NCBI GenBank assembly: GCA_949358305.1
Contig: OX442324.1
Location: 8,529,601 to 8,593,600, forward strand
Origin: Strigamia acuminata
Taxonomy: Eukaryota; Arthropoda; Chilopoda; Geophilomorpha; Linotaeniidae
DNA length: 64,000 nucleotides
Direction of reading: 5' to 3'
Positions 24,001-32,474 of this stretch are shown piece after piece (position 1 is the first letter of the stretch; the number at the start of each line of letters is the position of its first letter). Below the pieces are notes generated by a model. That model was given only the letters and a program-made list of their open reading frames with translations, ran no database searches and had not been told where the DNA came from. Both the position numbers and the translations under genes were made by a program.

Positions 24001-25876
24001 TGTGCAGGAGATCTAAAGCCTTTGTTGAGATAGGATGCTCATCCGGTTTGTGAGAGACACGGGTTGATTTTGCAATTCTGCAATGATTGCAAGAAAGTTC
24101 TTTATTTACTTCTGCCGGGGTTACTCCATACACTTGTTCATTTCCGGCCAGAAGTTTCATAGCATTGGTGTGTAGGTGACCCAATCTGCTGTGCCATATC
24201 CCCGTCGCATCCTTTCTGACCGTAGGCGCTGCAACCGTCTTTGCGTTGGTTAGCCTTGAATTCGGCTTCGGATTTGAGGGAATTGCCTTTAATGTGTCGG
24301 CAAAGGACGGGACTTGAGGTAATGTTTTGGTAGGGACAGGCATGGTAGGTGTCTTGGACTGGGTTGTCTTGACAGGAATAGGCGGAGGAAGTTCATTTGG
24401 CAAGGGAGGAAATTCGAGCCGAAAATCAGTAAAGAGCTCAGGATCTTTTGACTTTTTCCTTGCCTTGGGATACTGGATGAAATCCTCTTCCGCTGTGACT
24501 AATGTTCGAGTCGGAGCGGTCGACTGCGCAATAGGCGCATCCACTGTTGACATCAGTGTTAAAGGTGGGCACAAACCGTCCACGTAATAGAGGCCGCCCT
24601 TTTCTTTGGCTCGAAGCATTGGATGATCGATATCAGACTTGTAAACGTGAACTCCACCATCCCAAATGTGGATGTGATGTTTGGCTTTGTCCATTTTTGA
24701 CACGGAAATTAGGTTCGCCTCGAATTTTGGCGCGAACAGCACATCTTGAAGATTTGCAACACATTCTACGTTGTTGATCATCGTGACAATTCGGACTTTG
24801 CCCTTGCTGAGAACTTCAGAGTGTCCTTGACCTAATGCAATGTTAAAGGGCACAACTTTGACGAAATCCTGAAACCATGCTTGAACGTGGCACACGTGGT
24901 CGGTCGCCCCACAATCCACAATCCATTCATGTGACTGTGTAAAGTGAATTGTGGGCAACTGCATGGCTTGCGGGGCACTGGCGAAAAAGTTTGTTTCCCG
25001 CCTTGCGCTGGAATTCCCCCTTGGTCTGGAATCATCCCGGTTCGAGTTCTTGTTGCGTTTACGGCTTGAACTCCTCGGCTTCCTTTGAAGTGATGCCGTC
25101 GGTTGATTTTTGTCGTCTCGGCGAGGTGGTAATGGGCATTTGTTAGCATAATGTCCATATTCCTGGCAATTGAAGCATTGCACCGAAGATAACTGTCTAG
25201 GGGGTCGAGATCGGTTTCTTCCACGCTGTTTTTCACCAGCGTAAGCACGTGATGATTTCGAACTGTCCAAATCGCGCGAGTCCATCGCTTTGAGTCGCAT
25301 GTGTTCCGCGAGTAATTGCTCAGCCACTTTCTTTGGCGTAAATTCACCGTTGGGCAAATGATATGTTGTGAATGAAATCTGTGAATATTCACGAGGCAAT
25401 AAGTCCAAGTATTGGTAAGCATGGTGATCAGGCGAAGTTATCTCGCCGATGTCCTTCATTTGGCGGACATGGTAGTCTACGCAACTTAGAAAATCAGCCA
25501 TGTCTTCGCCTTGTTCCAGGCGCAAATTCAGAAATTCACGGCGCATGGCTGCCTGTCGCGCACGGGATGATGGCGCGTAAATATTGGCTAAAATGTCCCA
25601 AGCCTCTTTAGGGGTCTTGCAGTCATCTAGCGCAGACTTTTTAGCCTCGCTCACGGAACAATATATGAGGCCTAACGCTTTGGCTTTACGCCGCTTGTAT
25701 TTCTTTTTCTCTTTTTCTCCGGCAGTTTTCAAAAATTCCACTTCTTCTTCTTCCGTCACGTGGTCCCATAATTCCTCGCTTCTCAGCACCATGCGCATTG
25801 AGCGCTGCCAAAGTTCGTAGTTTCCTACGCTGAGAATTGGGAGACGTCCGGAATTGCCATCTGCGGATTTCGACAT
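21056..25876 (-). CDS. Copia B gag-pol polyprotein with MBD-like module
   Basis: 1606 residues if it starts at the Met codon 25876, chosen because the sequence after it (GRLPILSVGNYELWQ) matches the starts of A and F; an upstream in-frame Met at 25915 is possible. Domains by approximate residue: gag 1-225, CCHC knuckle CFNCQEYGHYANKCP 232, protease DCGATDH 320, pre-integrase WHSRLGHLH 560, integrase Asp in LLHMDVWG 625, Glu in NGTAERINRT 722, a Thr/Pro-rich linker about 930-990, MBD-like module 1005-1075, RT YVDD 1290, RNase H TMEAEF 1493. It has no stops and all catalytic motifs are seen. It makes the gag shell, protease, integrase and RT/RNase H of a copia retrotransposon. Confidence 0.95.
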   Translation of the reverse strand: MSKSADGNSGRLPILSVGNYELWQRSMRMVLRSEELWDHVTEEEEVEFLKTAGEKEKKKYKRRKAKALGLIYCSVSEAKKSALDDCKTPKEAWDILANIYAPSSRARQAAMRREFLNLRLEQGEDMADFLSCVDYHVRQMKDIGEITSPDHHAYQYLDLLPREYSQISFTTYHLPNGEFTPKKVAEQLLAEHMRLKAMDSRDLDSSKSSRAYAGEKQRGRNRSRPPRQLSSVQCFNCQEYGHYANKCPLPPRRDDKNQPTASLQRKPRSSSRKRNKNSNRDDSRPRGNSSARRETNFFASAPQAMQLPTIHFTQSHEWIVDCGATDHVCHVQAWFQDFVKVVPFNIALGQGHSEVLSKGKVRIVTMINNVECVANLQDVLFAPKFEANLISVSKMDKAKHHIHIWDGGVHVYKSDIDHPMLRAKEKGGLYYVDGLCPPLTLMSTVDAPIAQSTAPTRTLVTAEEDFIQYPKARKKSKDPELFTDFRLEFPPLPNELPPPIPVKTTQSKTPTMPVPTKTLPQVPSFADTLKAIPSNPKPNSRLTNAKTVAAPTVRKDATGIWHSRLGHLHTNAMKLLAGNEQVYGVTPAEVNKELSCNHCRIAKSTRVSHKPDEHPISTKALDLLHMDVWGASRTTSYGGARYVLTIIDDATRYAWIFPMAQKSQVFGLFKDYVTRIERVTNKRVKAIRTDRGGEFMSNEFERYLKETGIQAQRTNPHSPAMNGTAERINRTMADYTRAILDETGLPNELWAEFAVTFSYIKNRCPHSRLKNEVPYILWRRRALSLRHLRKLGSKCWVHHTAPGRDKLDPRAWEGFLVGYATTTRGYRVWNPTDNKVIESIHVQIDERQSYRRSNHYRGPQDPWMGPDLDQTQSISHNRQTQRTSRPQVRFDDGLQYTDWPKFSDSEDENDTDYDSDDSTPQGAQYRTPPVTPPPGSPIRAPLITPVITPVPSPVITPGNTPSHTPPGTPPGSPPSFVNARRGSRGNAPQVHQAAHHGPPPTGAATAYKWRYIGGDTECRHWKREEHLRKVQEPGKLKTDVYYFPEAGLRLRSRGEVEEFCHMNNIPYDPELFYFGNMEYELENLPPPLPRVHLCRRDPTSYAEAVRFPDATKWQEAINEELDTFAKRGVYEEVPKPENTTILGCKWLFKLKEDSQGKPARYRARLVAQGFRQTLGVDYDEVFSPVVNFVLIRLFFCLLVVLKGWKDAHLDVKCAYLYGDLAHKVYMRIPAGATCSNPNHVWLLIRSLYGLHQSGRQWFEKLDQTLRDLGFRRLPGCNCVYIYGTSAVMLIYVDDIVLFYATDGILTHLIALISTKFDIVNLGPISKLLGVEFIRTSKGIYISQKSYIQKILKKFEITPDKLIKVPVTPGTTLVKGSKENLSEFPYRSLIGSLLFLASRTRPDILYSVILLSQFNNCYDHTHIKALMQVVRYVGNTIDYAIELSNCTSGQLWGYTDASWATDITTSLSFGGYIAYIGNVPIGWSCRKQTSVACSTMEAEFVALVECVRELYWLDYVYSSVPMLNRSTKPIVFSDALSSIQFTSNDVENSKTKHIRVKFHWIREWYTAGAFELRKISGPMNVADIFTKWLSSTQLRLLISRIFNFNLS
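22650..22860 (-). other. MBD-like module in copia B polyprotein
   Basis: Reads HWKREEHLRKVQEPG, then DVYYFPEAGLRLRS and PELFYFGNME. The Arg seven after Trp, and the Asp, Tyr and Arg of DVY...RS, are all kept. It is nearly identical in layout to A. Confidence 0.75.
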
Positions 25877-26019
25877 AATGACGTGAAGACGGCGAAATAA
25901 TTCGTAATGAAGCACACTGAACTAGGAATGGTACGTTTGAAGCACACGATGATTCCAGAGCACAACACTTCACAACACTTCACAATCCCACGTGGTTCTA
26001 AGCGGATAACCAGAAGGGG

Positions 26020-26130
26020 AGTCAATTCTAAGATTGACTGACAACCTGTGATTAGTGTCCCCCTAGCGTCCTTTGCGACCACCTGGGGTCTCGGGAATGC
26101 TAGGTGGCGCAGGGCTCAGCCTAATCACAG
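26020..26130 (-). promoter_or_regulatory. Structured leader RNA domain, copia B
   Basis: Outer stem CTGTGATTAG (26046-26055) with CTAATCACAG (26121-26130) encloses 65 nt. Inner stem CCTAGC (26062-26067)/GCTAGG (26099-26104). Apical stem GACC/GGTC (26077-26080, 26087-26090) closes the loop ACCTGG. A separate hairpin AGTCAAT/ATTGACT is at 26020-26039. The same architecture with different stem bases occurs in A, F and I. It lies about 140 nt upstream of the gag start. Confidence 0.8.
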
Positions 26131-26399
26131 AATACAATGACACTTGCCCGGATTCGAGCGTAGGGTGCCAAGGATTCTAATAAACCCACTCCAAAATCCC
26201 CCTTAATGCTAACAATAATTAAATCGACAAGAAGGCGAAATAGATGAGTCAATTGCGGTTGCAATTCACGTGCAAATGAAGGCACGGCGCAGCTTTCTCG
26301 AAAAGCTGGTGAAAACGCTGATTCGAACGTTAATGCTCGAATCCTTCTCGAAAAATTCGAGGCTCTTCTTCCTCTTGAATAGATTGGCGTATAACGACC

Positions 26400-26413
26400 G
26401 TTCACCGGGGAAC
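26400..26413 (-). promoter_or_regulatory. ACCGGG-loop hairpin, copia B leader
   Basis: GTTC-ACCGGG-GAAC. The loop contains self-complementary CCGG. Equivalents in A, E, F and I have different but pairing stems. Confidence 0.6.
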
Positions 26414-26736
26414 TAAGCCGCGAATAACTTGTATTCGATTCTAGTGGTAACTGCCGCAACTCGCTAAGCAGTGACGAGAATCGCATTTGACGTGAAATCT
26501 GAAAATAAATAAATTTCGTCGCGGAATTTGCGAAACCCGCACAATTCCGGACTAAAACAGGTTAATGATGTTGCAATACACGATGTTCGTCGCTTGGAAC
26601 GTCGGTGATACGTCGGCGAACGCGAATCAAGACGGAAATCGGCGATAGCTGAAAATAGACAAATTTCGGCGCAAAAATCGCGAATTTCGCGAAAATTACG
26701 TCGAATATTAGACAAATAATGGCTGGTTTAGGTGGC

Positions 26737-26754
26737 AACCATCCTCTGCTACCA
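26737..26754 (-). promoter_or_regulatory. Primer-binding site, copia B
   Basis: On the coding strand TGGTAGCAGAGGATGGTT, an 18-nt match to the complement of the animal initiator-Met tRNA 3' end, two bases from the LTR. The LTR's own end (CTCTGCTACA) can pair with it. Confidence 0.85.
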
Positions 26755-26756
26755 CT

Positions 26757-27230
26757 TGTAGCAGAGGAGGAGGCGCTTGGCGGTCTGTACGACCGTGTGG
26801 AAGCGTGAATAACGCGAATGCGCGGCCGAAATGGCGGGCGCGCGACGTCGCCGCTAATGGCGAACAGAAAAGAGCTGCCGCACGTGGAAAACGTGCTTAT
26901 CTGCAGCTAAACAACAACTAGGCAGTGTAAAAATAACATATATTTAATAAATAAAAGCAAAACTTACAATGGGAATCCATTTGGATGAAAAGCAATGATA
27001 AAGCACTGCATACGTGCAGGCTGACATCTTGGATTTGTGAAAAGTACAAGTGACACCATCTGGTGTGGGAAAAGGTAAACTTATATAATACTAAGCTGCG
27101 GGCAGCATTATGCCCAATGCTAAATAATCAATTAAAGACTAAATAAATATAGGAAGCAGCTTGATGCTGGGAAAAATACTAATAATATCCGTGATGAGTA
27201 CGGAGGACTATTTGGGATCGGAAAACAACA
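26757..27230 (-). repeat. 5' LTR of copia B
   Basis: Same 474-bp sequence as the 3' LTR with one difference. It should carry the promoter for the minus-strand transcript. Confidence 0.95.
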
Positions 27231-27841
27231 TGTACATTATGCAATCCCATCGGTTTTAACCGTAGATATTCGGAAATCAACTGTTCAGCGACTTTATTCG
27301 GTGTAAAGTCCGGATCAGGCCAATGATATATGGCAAACGTAGCTTGGGCGTATTCGGGCGGGAGTCGGTTGAGGTACTGGTATGCATGGTGATCATCTGT
27401 CGTAACCTCTTTGATATCGGCTAATTGACGGACAAAGTGATCCACTCGATTGATGAAATCCTGCATTTCCTCATTAGGTTCGAGATGTAATGTCAAGAAT
27501 TCCGACCGTAATGCTGCCCGTCGTGCCCGCGAACTGGGCGCGTACGCCTTTGCCAGAACGTCCCATGCCTGTTTAGGAGTATCACAATTGTCCAGGGCTG
27601 AACGTTTCGGTTCACTGACATACATATAAATGTGTCCGAGAACTTTGTCCTTTTTAACCATGTAACGTTCTTTCTCTTTTTCGGATAATGTCAAGAGATG
27701 GTCCGCCTCCTTTTCCTCCGTTACATGCCTCCAAAGGCCCTCGGATTTTAAAAACATCCGCATCGCTCTCTGCCAGGGCTCGTAATTCCCGACAGAGAGT
27801 ATGGGAATTCTGCTGACCGTTGTTTCCGTTGTCTTTTGCAT
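27231..27841 (-). CDS. Copia A polyprotein, part 1: gag N-terminal region
   Basis: Starts at Met 27841 (MQKTTETT), by analogy with B and F. It contains copia gag words ILSVGNYEPWQRAMRM, LDNCDTPKQAWDVLAKAYAPS and YQYLNRLPPEYAQATF. It runs to the B insertion point, where the codons continue in frame at 20375 once one duplication copy is discounted. About 200 residues. Confidence 0.9.
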
Positions 27842-28019
27842 CGTTTCGAAGACTCGGCGCACCACGCAAAATACAAAGGCTCGAAGAAATGGTATAACGG
27901 CGATCGAAGCACTTCACAATGGCACAAATAGTGTGTACGAATGTTTGTTCACACAATGTCGTGGCACTTATCACAAAATCACCTCCCTCGTGGTTCAAAG
28001 CGGATATCACCAGAAGGGG

Positions 28020-28130
28020 AACCAATGCTACAATTGGTTGAGAACCTAAAGCAAGTGTCCCCCTAGCTTCCTTTATAGCCACCTGGGGCTGCGGGAGTGC
28101 TAGGTAGCGCAGGGCTCAGCCTTGCTTTAG
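28020..28130 (-). promoter_or_regulatory. Structured leader RNA domain, copia A
   Basis: Outer stem CTAAAGCAAG (28046-28055)/CTTGCTTTAG (28121-28130) with exactly 65 nt between. Inner stem CCTAGC/GCTAGG (28062-28067, 28099-28104). Apical AGCC/GGCT around ACCTGG. Preceding hairpin AACCAAT/ATTGGTT (28020-28039). Every stem differs from B in bases but stays paired. Confidence 0.8.
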
Positions 28131-28420
28131 AATACAAACACCGCTTGGACAGACTTGTCCGTAGGGCAGTGTCGATACTAAAGGATTTCTTCCAAAATAC
28201 CCACTTAAAACTAACAATTTAAATACGACAAGAAGGAGAAATAGATGAATCTCCCGTGGAAGGTCACACGGGCTCGCGGCAAAGCACGAGACGGGTTTTC
28301 TCGAAAAACCCGCTAGAAAAGCGCAATTCGGCTTCGAAAAACCGAATTCTTCTCGATTTAACGAGGCTCTTCGTGAAAAATACACAAATCGTCGTAATAA
28401 TTCAAAAATCGGCGATACTA

Positions 28421-28440
28421 CATGCACACCGGGGTGCATG
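28421..28440 (-). promoter_or_regulatory. ACCGGG-loop hairpin, copia A leader
   Basis: CATGCAC-ACCGGG-GTGCATG, a 7-bp stem with a loop containing CCGG. Confidence 0.65.
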
Positions 28441-28760
28441 AAGCGAGAATCGTCTCGTTTCTCGTTGTGAAACGTCTCGTCGACGTTGTCGGAAGAGAAA
28501 ATCGTCGAAATCCTGAAAAAAACAAAAATTCGCCTCGAAATTTGCGAGACCGCACAATTTCGGACGAAATTAGCTGGAGAATCACGTGAAGCGTAGCGCA
28601 GGTTGCTTGTGAACGTCGGTGGAACGTTGTCGACGTTGAAATCACGGAAATCCAGCTTGAAAATGGCGAGAAACCTGAAAATATAAATTCGCCGCAAAAT
28701 TCGCGAAATTCGCGAGATTTTCGGCGATAATTAGTAGCAAATGAAGCGTGCAGAGGATTT

Positions 28761-28778
28761 AACCATCCTCTGCTACCA
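28761..28778 (-). promoter_or_regulatory. Primer-binding site, copia A
   Basis: Coding strand TGGTAGCAGAGGATGGTT, complementary to the initiator-Met tRNA 3' end, two bases from the LTR. Confidence 0.85.
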
Positions 28779-28780
28779 AT

Positions 28781-29325
28781 TGTAGGTCGGTAGCAGAGGA
28801 AAACGACCAAAAACCACTCAAAACGTCGAGTGCAGCGTGGCGAAAACGTCGCAAAGGCGTCGCACTACTCGTGCGAACGTGTGGGCGACGTCGGAATCGA
28901 AAAACAAATAAAACGGCCGCGATATTCGCTTATACGCCGTGACAAATGATAAACAAGTGCTTAAAAACATAAAACATATTTAATGAAAAGGGAATACTCA
29001 CAAATGAGTCCATTACAGTGTGAAATGAAAAGGGCGAGAGCCAAAACGATGGTCGCCGCCATATTGGAAGGTGATAAGTACACTGACGACACCTGGTGTC
29101 GTGAATTGGCGTTACGGAATTGAGAAATTCCGTAAAGCTTAACAAAGCATTAAGACCTGCATGATACTTCATGCAAAAACACAACAAGTGTATATAAATA
29201 CGGGAAAAGATAAACAATATCGAATATTAAATGAAATGTGGAAATACATCGAGATAAATGAAATAAACAGTTCAAATGTGATCCTATATCACATCGATAA
29301 TATCTCACGGTCCTATAGACCAACA
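28781..29325 (-). repeat. 5' LTR of copia A
   Basis: 545 bp. Differs from 15234-15778 at one base near position 40 (CAAAACG against CGAAACG). Followed by the duplication ATATG. Confidence 0.93.
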
Positions 29326-29330
29326 ATATG

Positions 29331-29703
29331 ATCAGTGATCAGTTGATCATATGACATCAGCAATGCATAAATAAAGGATAAATCCCGGCACAAAATTATA
29401 CAGGAATTTGGTACAGCAATTATACACTTATAAAGGCAATTTGAAAGACAAAGCTTAAGCTTAGTATAAACAAATACACAAATCTATCAAAAAACAACAA
29501 ATGACAATTAAAATGTACGCATTGCACGCCTACGTTAGGGAACTCATTAGACGAGGATAGGCGAAACAATGACACTAGACAAACAATGTCTTGTTGTATT
29601 CAAACCGCGATAAACCACAAACTCGCGAGAAACAAATGCGCGCTAAATATAACGCTAAATTCAAACGCATAGAACATACAGTCAGTCCAATGTATTCCCA
29701 ACA
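29331..29703 (-). repeat. 3' LTR of copia J, proximal part
   Basis: On the coding strand it begins TGTTGGGAATAC directly after the purine tract GTCAGAGGGGAA (29704-29715). Element A splits it from 15087-15233. Confidence 0.6.
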
Positions 29704-29887
29704 TTCCCCTCTGACTGATTGCACCTTTACGAAAAGATGTTCTCAGTTAATGTCATCAACCGTGGCTTTGACAACCATTTTGTTAATAGGTCTGCCACGT
29801 TGGATATCCCCTGTGATATGACGGATGGTGAATTCTCCTTGCTCGAACAGATCCCGAAGGAAATAAAACCTGACCTCAATATGCTTA

Positions 29888-30057
29888 CCGTACTGCCTCA
29901 TTTAAACGCCCGGGTTTATTTAGACGCCGGGCTCGAATAAACGCCGGGAGTTGGGCGGCGTTTATTGCACCGTGCGCCGTCCCGAACCGACTTTACCGGG
30001 AGGGGGTCGGCCCAAACAAAGGATTAAACGCCCGGGCGTTTAAATGAGGCAGTACGG
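29888..30057. mobile_element. 170-bp MITE in copia J RNase H
   Basis: 27-bp inverted ends beginning CCGTACTGCCTCATTTAAAC, flanked by TA (29886-29887, 30058-30059). GC-rich centre with repeated CGCCGGG. It splits the RNase H frame. Confidence 0.8.
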
Positions 30058-30764
30058 TATTAGCACGGTTCTCCACACGATTCTTTGAGTATTGTATGGC
30101 AGCCGTGCTATCAGCAAGAACACAAGGCGTCGAAACGTTAAACATCGATGCCACTAAGTCAATATTAAATAAAATCTTTAGCCAGATTATCTCCCTAACA
30201 CCATCCACTATCGCAACAAACTCGCTCTCCATGATGAAGAGCGATGTCATGTGCTGTCGTCGACATGACCATGTTATCGGGATTCCACATTCGCGTTGGT
30301 TTGGTACCCCTTTGGAATACTCATTTACTGTGGTACGTCTAGATCTCCATACAGATAAGCTGCTTTAATATCCAAATGAGTATCCCGCCAGTTTCCGAGT
30401 ACCACCAGTGTACAAAAGAAAACAAGAACGATCACGGAGTTCATGACCGGGGAGAATACTTCTCCAAAATCAAAGCCCTGCTTTTGTTTGAACCTTTGTG
30501 CAACTAAAAGTGCTAGAAATCGTTTTATTTCTTCAGATTGATCAAGCTTTAATTTGTAGATCCATTTACTCCCTAGGAGTGTCTTCTTAGGTGGGATGTC
30601 TATTTCTTCATAAACATGTCTCTCTTTGAATACTCCCACCTCTTCATCCATAGCCTTTCCCATTCCCTCTTGTTGGGGTCACGCATTGAATCTTCATAAG
30701 AATCCGGTTCCGCCATTGATAGTCACGCTTCAGGGTGAATGGAAATTCTTTCTGGTCCCTTTGG

Positions 30765-30945
30765 AGCAAATTTAAATAGTTCAGGGTCGTAGATGTAACC
30801 TTCATCTTCGCACCACTGTGCAACCTCAGCACGACTACGAAGTCTGTCATTCATTGGACTCATGCAGTATACATCTACTCGCCCTTTTGTTCTCCCCCTC
30901 TTTTGTACTATTTCTTTTCGGACCCAATCCCGCATGTCCAAAACT
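30765..30945 (-). other. Decayed MBD-like module in copia J
   Basis: Reads W-V-R-K-E-I-V-Q-K-R-G..., then DVYCMSP, RLRS and PELFKF. Spacing from Trp to DVY equals MeCP2 (17 residues). The Arg at +7 is Gln here, while Asp, Tyr and Arg remain. Confidence 0.65.
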
Positions 30946-31074
30946 AACAATGGTTCATCTTCATCATCAGCTTGTTGTTCCCCATCTCCTTCTGTTAAGA
31001 AGAATTCTGCATCTGTAAATGGTTCGTCTATGCTGTCCTCACTCCCTTCTTGTTCCATTTGTTAGCAAAGCTAA

Positions 31075-32471
31075 CACTGGAAAAAAATATGGCTTTAAAC
31101 GTCTTTTAATTGCTGAAAAGTTAATGTAAATTTGAACTTTCGGTTTCGTAAAGTCACATTTACAAAGAGTGAAAATTTTTGTTTTAAACAATAACTTTAC
31201 AAAATTAATAAGACATTTTACAATGAAGACACACAATAACTTTACAGTTTGTAAATTTCAAATTTGTCAGATTTCACAAAAAATTTAATCTAAATTTAAT
31301 TTTAAATTTGTCAGTCTTAACAATAAATTTAATTTAATTTTAATTCTTTTTTTAATTTTATAATTTTAAACTTGTAAATTTATTCATGAAAATAAATCCT
31401 ATGAAATTTTTAAAAAATCTCACACATCCATAAGATAAGCATAGGAGTCATAGCCTCAATTAGAAAAGTGAACAAAATCAACATAAGGCAATGATACAAG
31501 TTCGCATCAATGTCCTGGTTGTTAGATTTTCTAAAACCAAATTAAAATGTAAAATTACAGAATTTGTATCACATTTTTGTTTCATTTAACTCCAACAATG
31601 ATATTCTAATTAAGTTTTGAAGTAAAATTGATAAAACCAACCCCATATTTAACAAATGTAAATTTCTTAGTTTTTTATTTTTAAAATATATCGCCAGCTG
31701 GTGATAAACTCAGACATTAACTTTACAAGTCATTTACAAGCAACTTAAATTTAATGTAAATGTCGAATTTACACATGAAATTTACAAAGTGTGTAAATTC
31801 AATGTTAAATGTCTAATTTGTCTTCGATTTTACAACAACTTTACAAAAACTGTAAAACTCACATTTCTACATTAGTGAGTTTGCGGTTGCCAATTGTTCC
31901 TTATAATTATGAGTTACAAGCTCATAATTATAAAAATGGACTTATAACATAACGTAACTCCTCAACTTTCACACTATTTTGTAAAATAAGGGAGCCAATC
32001 AGATCGCTTAACACTATTTGAAGCTTCTCCCACTATTGCAAATGGCGCTCATAGTGCTGATGGAAATTCAAAATGGCTGCCTGACCTGTTTCAACATTCA
32101 GCCTCAATCACAATTTCTTTCTGCCATCGAAGGATAGAAACAACTAAAATCATTCCAGGTAAGCAAATAAATAAACTGAAAGACAATTTTATGTCTAAAA
32201 AATGTCAAATTAATAAAACTACAGATTTTCATTTTCTTTTGCATATGGATTTGTTCTACCATTACATGCAAGGGATTTGTACTGTTCACATGGTATTTAT
32301 AAGTATAATTTATAAAATATATTTGTTGTACCGCAAGTGCCTAATCCAAGAAGGATTATAATTATAATTATGAGCTTGTAACTCATAATTATAAGGAACA
32401 ATTGGCAACCGCAAACTCACTATTAACTTTTAGAACATTTACAATTTATAAATTCATATTTTTTTCCAGTG
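31075..32471. mobile_element. CACTG-ended DNA element (CACTA/EnSpm-like), non-autonomous
   Basis: Ends CACTGGAAAAAAATATG and its reverse complement, flanked by TAA on both sides (31072-31074, 32472-32474). Three-base duplications and CACTG ends suit CACTA/EnSpm. 1397 bp, AT-rich, no transposase. It contains another MITE (31875-32420). Confidence 0.65.
31875..32420. mobile_element. MITE nested in the CACTG element
   Basis: Inverted arms of about 60 bp start GTGAGTTTGCGGTTGCCAAT, flanked by TA (31873-31874, 32421-32422). 546 bp, no ORF of note. Confidence 0.78.
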
Positions 32472-32474
32472 TAA

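Larger units (their letters stand above)
20381..27230 (-). mobile_element. Ty1/copia element B, complete and young
   Basis: 6850 bp with 474-bp LTRs (20381-20854, 26757-27230) that differ at one position (CTAGTTGGG against CTATTTGGG). Target duplication TGTAC (20376-20380, 27231-27235). One uninterrupted gag-pol frame, an iMet PBS and a polypurine tract are present, so it looks autonomous. It is inserted into gag of element A in the same orientation. Confidence 0.96.
15234..29325 (-). mobile_element. Ty1/copia element A, interrupted by element B
   Basis: Two 545-bp LTRs (15234-15778 and 28781-29325) differ by one base as I read them. Both ends are flanked by ATATG (15229-15233, 29326-29330). 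Removing B leaves about 7.2 kb. Order on the minus strand: 5' LTR, tRNA-iMet PBS, structured leader, gag, protease, integrase, MBD-like module, RT, RNase H, 3' hairpin, polypurine tract, 3' LTR. B lies in gag. Apart from B the polyprotein frame appears uninterrupted, so A was probably active recently. Confidence 0.95.
29734..31058 (-). pseudogene. Copia J pol remnant: MBD-like module, RT part, RNase H
   Basis: Minus-strand pieces in order: acidic linker and MBD-like module (30723-31058), RT up to DIKAAYLYGDLD (30325-30663), a deletion that removes YVDD, RNase H from a MESEF motif near 30230 down to the stop near 29734, with stops and frame changes. A 170-bp MITE (29888-30057) interrupts RNase H. 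The C-terminal ADLLTKWLS motif is readable near 29770-29800. Clearly dead and older than A and B. Confidence 0.85.

Noticed and set aside
26020-26130. Leader domain as a hammerhead or HDV-type ribozyme
   Set aside because: No hammerhead core (CUGANGA/GAAA), and I could not fit HDV-like pseudoknot pairing. Left as an unknown structured RNA.
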